Of a stretch of DNA of 7,696 nucleotides, positions 6,030 to 7,696 are shown in pieces. The position numbers and the translations under genes are program-made. Source of the stretch: Candidatus Doudnabacteria bacterium (GTDB taxonomy: Bacteria; Patescibacteriota; Doudnabacteria; UBA920); the NCBI GenBank assembly GCA_016788805.1, contig JAEUSE010000038.1:1-7696 (forward strand), written 5' to 3'. Within the stretch, counting starts at the first letter, position 1. Each line of letters opens with the position of its first letter. The notes under the pieces were generated by a model that saw only the letters and a list, made by a program, of their open reading frames with translations, searched no databases and had not been told where the DNA came from.

Positions 6030-7367
6030 TTACTTGGTCGGGCGTGCAAGTACCTCGCGAGTTACAGTACGATCATCCCAGTTTTCGTATTGGCCATTAG
6101 CTCGGGCAATGCGTTGTTCCGCGCCTTTACCGGTTATAAGTACCAAGTCGCCCGGCTCGGCGAGCGATAAGGCCTTAGCAATCGCACCTCGGCGATCTGG
6201 GTTTCTAAATAAATTTTTACCAATTATTTTACCTTCCGCTGCCGCCTTGTCCGCAATGTCGTGAATAATGGCCTGAGGGTCCTCGTCAAAGGGGTCCTCG
6301 TCGGTTATGATCGCAATATCTACGAATTTGCCGGCTAGCGAACCCAAGTCGGTTCGGCGTGATTTATCTCGCACGCCGCCGGTCGCGCCAAAGACTTGGA
6401 TAATGCGTTTATGGGGCCACGACTTTACGGCTTCGTAGAGCGCAGCCATAGAAGCTTTTTCGTGAGCGTAATCAACCACGACAGTAAACGGTTGAGTTTG
6501 AAGCACTTCCATCCGTCCCGGTATCGGACCGAGCTCATCGATTGCCGTTGCGATTGCGCCCATTTCAAATCCGAGCGACTGCGCTACTGCTGTAGCCGCT
6601 AGTACGTTGTATACGTTGAACTTACCCGGGAGTGACAAGTGGCAAGTGGCAAGTGACAAGTCGAATACACTGCCAGTCGGAGTAGTTTGGATATTAGTTG
6701 CTACTAAGTTAGCTGATGCATTATCTATAGCATAGGTGACGTGCTTATCTGCTTTAAAGTTTAAATAGTATAAACCATGTTCACTATCCAAGTTGGCGAC
6801 TATAGTTTTTTGAACCTTTGGATTTATCTGTCTCTTGTCTCTTGTCTCTTGTCTCTTGCTGACAGCCTTGAAGAGTATTGCCTTTGCTTCTTTATAGGCC
6901 TGAAAACTACCATGAGCTTCTACGTGGTCCGGGGTTAGGTTGGTAAAGACGGCAATATCAAAATTAATGCCGTAGTGTCGATGCTGTGCCAAGCCTTCAC
7001 TGGATACTTCTATAACCGCGTATTTTTTTTCAGCTTTCAACATGTCAGCCAAGAGCTTATGAGTAACAGGTCCGGACATTTGAGTCATGCGGAACCAATT
7101 CAACTGTTCGCCCTTGCCATCATCTATGACCGCCGTGGATACTAACCCGGTTGGTGCACCTAAGTTGTTCAGCAACTGATAGATGATGTGTGCGGTAGAG
7201 GTTTTACCCTTGGTGCCGGTCACTCCAATTATTACCATGTGGTCACTCGGTTTACCATAGTAGTAGTGTGCCAGCCAAGACCACATCCCGTGCCAAATTG
7301 GCTGCCCGAATTTGAACAGTTTTGCAGGTATTATTTTTCTTCCAAGGTTTTTTGCCTGACGGATCAT
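6030..7367 (-). CDS. murE: UDP-N-acetylmuramyl-peptide ligase, MurE-like, lacking the N-terminal domain
   Basis: A Mur ligase of 445 residues, expected to add the third residue of the peptidoglycan stem peptide to UDP-MurNAc-dipeptide using ATP in the cytoplasm. Motifs: P-loop GVTGTKGKTS (48-57), EVSSEGL (120-126), FTNLTPDHVEAHG (141-153), YKEAKAILF (158-166) with a likely carbamylated Lys, LPGKFNVYN (246-254), GRMEVL (285-290), VDYAH (298-302), FGATGGVRDKSRR (326-338) and GKGAEQ (413-418). Normal MurE has about 100 residues before the P-loop; here there are fewer than 50, so the Rossmann-like UDP-binding domain is absent. The substrate-selecting DNPR motif is replaced by EDPFDEDP (357-364), as I recall for CPR homologues. 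The amino acid added is therefore uncertain. Two heptad arrays are translated in frame at residues 170-180 and 237-246. The gene is monocistronic between a terminator and its own promoter. Confidence 0.9.
   Translation of the reverse strand: MIRQAKNLGRKIIPAKLFKFGQPIWHGMWSWLAHYYYGKPSDHMVIIGVTGTKGKTSTAHIIYQLLNNLGAPTGLVSTAVIDDGKGEQLNWFRMTQMSGPVTHKLLADMLKAEKKYAVIEVSSEGLAQHRHYGINFDIAVFTNLTPDHVEAHGSFQAYKEAKAILFKAVSKRQETRDKRQINPKVQKTIVANLDSEHGLYYLNFKADKHVTYAIDNASANLVATNIQTTPTGSVFDLSLATCHLSLPGKFNVYNVLAATAVAQSLGFEMGAIATAIDELGPIPGRMEVLQTQPFTVVVDYAHEKASMAALYEAVKSWPHKRIIQVFGATGGVRDKSRRTDLGSLAGKFVDIAIITDEDPFDEDPQAIIHDIADKAAAEGKIIGKNLFRNPDRRGAIAKALSLAEPGDLVLITGKGAEQRIARANGQYENWDDRTVTREVLARPTK
6631..6661. 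repeat. Heptad tandem array C in murE (agtgaca/agtggca)
   Basis: The units agtgaca, agtggca, agtggca and agtgaca follow directly, then a partial agt. The unit order is mirror-like (variant 1-2-2-1). On the minus strand it is read in frame as the LSLATCHLSL segment (237-246) just before the conserved PGKFNVYN motif of the Mur ligase central domain. Confidence 0.93.
6829..6858. repeat. Heptad tandem array D in murE (tgtctct)
   Basis: Four perfect copies of tgtctct (6829-6856) plus two more bases. On the minus strand it encodes KRQETRDKRQ (171-180). Three heptads make 21 bases, so the peptide itself repeats every seven residues. It lies between the conserved YKEAKAILFKAV helix and the KTIVANLD strand. 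Confidence 0.95.
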
Positions 7368-7373
7368 ATGGGC

Positions 7374-7402
7374 AGTATAGCGTAAGCTTATAGGTGTGTC
7401 AG
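7374..7402 (-). promoter_or_regulatory. Strong sigma-70 type promoter of the murE-like gene (leaderless)
   Basis: On the minus strand CTGACA (7402-7397, 5 of 6 to TTGACA) is followed after exactly 17 bases by TATACT (7379-7374, 5 of 6 to TATAAT). The -10 ends six bases before the ATG at 7367, so transcription should start at the A of the start codon. No Shine-Dalgarno sequence is present. An open frame extends upstream of this ATG but contains no ATG, GTG or TTG before an in-frame TGA, so this start is well supported. Confidence 0.7.
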
Positions 7403-7467
7403 CTATGGCCGAGAGTCGACGTAGATCACCGCGGATGAATTTCGTATCCTCGGATCAAGATATTTGT

Positions 7468-7473
7468 TATGAT
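7468..7473 (+). promoter_or_regulatory. Weak candidate -10 of the short-chain dehydrogenase gene
   Basis: TATGAT lies 24 bases before the ATG at 7498, leaving a short leader with a GA-rich AGAAAG (7491-7496) next to the start codon. No -35 match stands out. The surrounding sequence is AT-rich, so the match may be fortuitous. Confidence 0.25.
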
Positions 7474-7497
7474 ATATGAAGAAATAATCAAGAAAGT

Positions 7498-7696
7498 ATG
7501 AAGATATTAATTACGGGGGCTAGTAAGGGTATAGGTTTAGCAGAGGTCATGCAGTTTCGAAATCATGATTTATATTTAGTGGGTCGCTCCGATATTAATA
7601 TCGAAGAGTTGGGTCTGGCTGGTCATTATTTTCAACATGACCTGTCCAACCCGGATGGAATTCAGGCTTGTGTAAAAGCTGTTACGGCCCAGACTG
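7498..7696 (+). CDS. Short-chain dehydrogenase/reductase family protein (partial, runs off right edge)
   Basis: The first 66 codons show the SDR Rossmann fold: a start strand KILIT, the cofactor glycine motif TGASKGIG (6-13), a second strand LYLVGRS (25-31) and HDLSNPDG (49-56), where the Asp normally contacts the adenine ring. It would be an NAD(P)(H)-dependent oxidoreductase in the cytoplasm. The catalytic Ser-Tyr-x3-Lys residues lie beyond the window, so neither activity nor substrate can be judged. The ATG at 7498-7500 is the only sensible start: the ATG at 7476-7478 upstream is in another frame and reaches a stop two codons later. The gene is divergent from murE across a 130-base spacer holding nothing else recognisable. 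Confidence 0.85.
   Translation, partial: MKILITGASKGIGLAEVMQFRNHDLYLVGRSDINIEELGLAGHYFQHDLSNPDGIQACVKAVTAQT

Noticed and set aside
7368..7440. N-terminal extension of the murE-like protein restoring the missing domain
   Set aside because: The upstream frame is open for a short way but has no ATG, GTG or TTG before a TGA. It does not resemble a Mur N-terminal domain, and the promoter lies inside it.
1..7696. UGA recoding as in Gracilibacteria/Absconditabacteria
   Set aside because: No in-frame TGA interrupts any identified gene, and the five complete main genes end in TAA. Nothing requires an altered code.

Overview
The window looks like chromosomal DNA of a Patescibacteria (CPR)-type bacterium. 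This is inferred, not proven. The grounds are a MurE-like ligase that lacks the usual N-terminal UDP-binding domain and carries an EDP-F-DEDP segment in place of DNPR, genes with no clear Shine-Dalgarno sequence, promoters placed so that transcripts would begin at the ATG, and short non-coding-type repeats embedded in frame in housekeeping genes. All five complete main genes end in TAA, and no in-frame TGA was met in uvrB, so a standard bacterial code fits.

Layout. Positions 1-1790 (minus) hold uvrB, cut by the left edge and missing its C-terminus. Behind it on the same strand are a divergent SAM-hydrolase/halogenase-fold protein (DUF62, 1834-2658) and, after a 203-base spacer with two small hairpins, a family 1 glycoside hydrolase (2862-4151). 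A 50-base divergent promoter region separates the hydrolase from a plus-strand two-gene ABC-2 exporter: ATPase 4202-5149 and permease 5240-5980. The two exporter genes are separated by a degenerate inverted repeat. A perfect 13-bp bidirectional terminator (5980-6008) separates the permease from the convergent murE-like gene (6030-7367, minus). A 130-base divergent spacer leads to the first 66 codons of a short-chain dehydrogenase/reductase at the right edge.

The genes do not form one pathway. They cover DNA repair, an enigmatic SAM-fold protein, sugar hydrolysis, export, wall-precursor synthesis and an oxidoreductase. Only the ABC pair is a clear functional unit.

The most unusual feature is the set of short tandem repeats. 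Four arrays of 7-bp units, each 30-35 bp long and each with a different unit sequence, lie inside protein-coding genes: two adjacent in uvrB and two in murE. All are read through in frame, adding low-complexity peptide at the junction after the VSATPGPYE motif of UvrB and at two places in MurE. A fifth element, built of roughly 8-base units and partly self-complementary, fills the gap between the ABC genes. A second pattern is a -10 hexamer of the form TATRCT exactly six bases before the ATG in three genes (uvrB, the ABC ATPase and murE), which predicts leaderless mRNAs.
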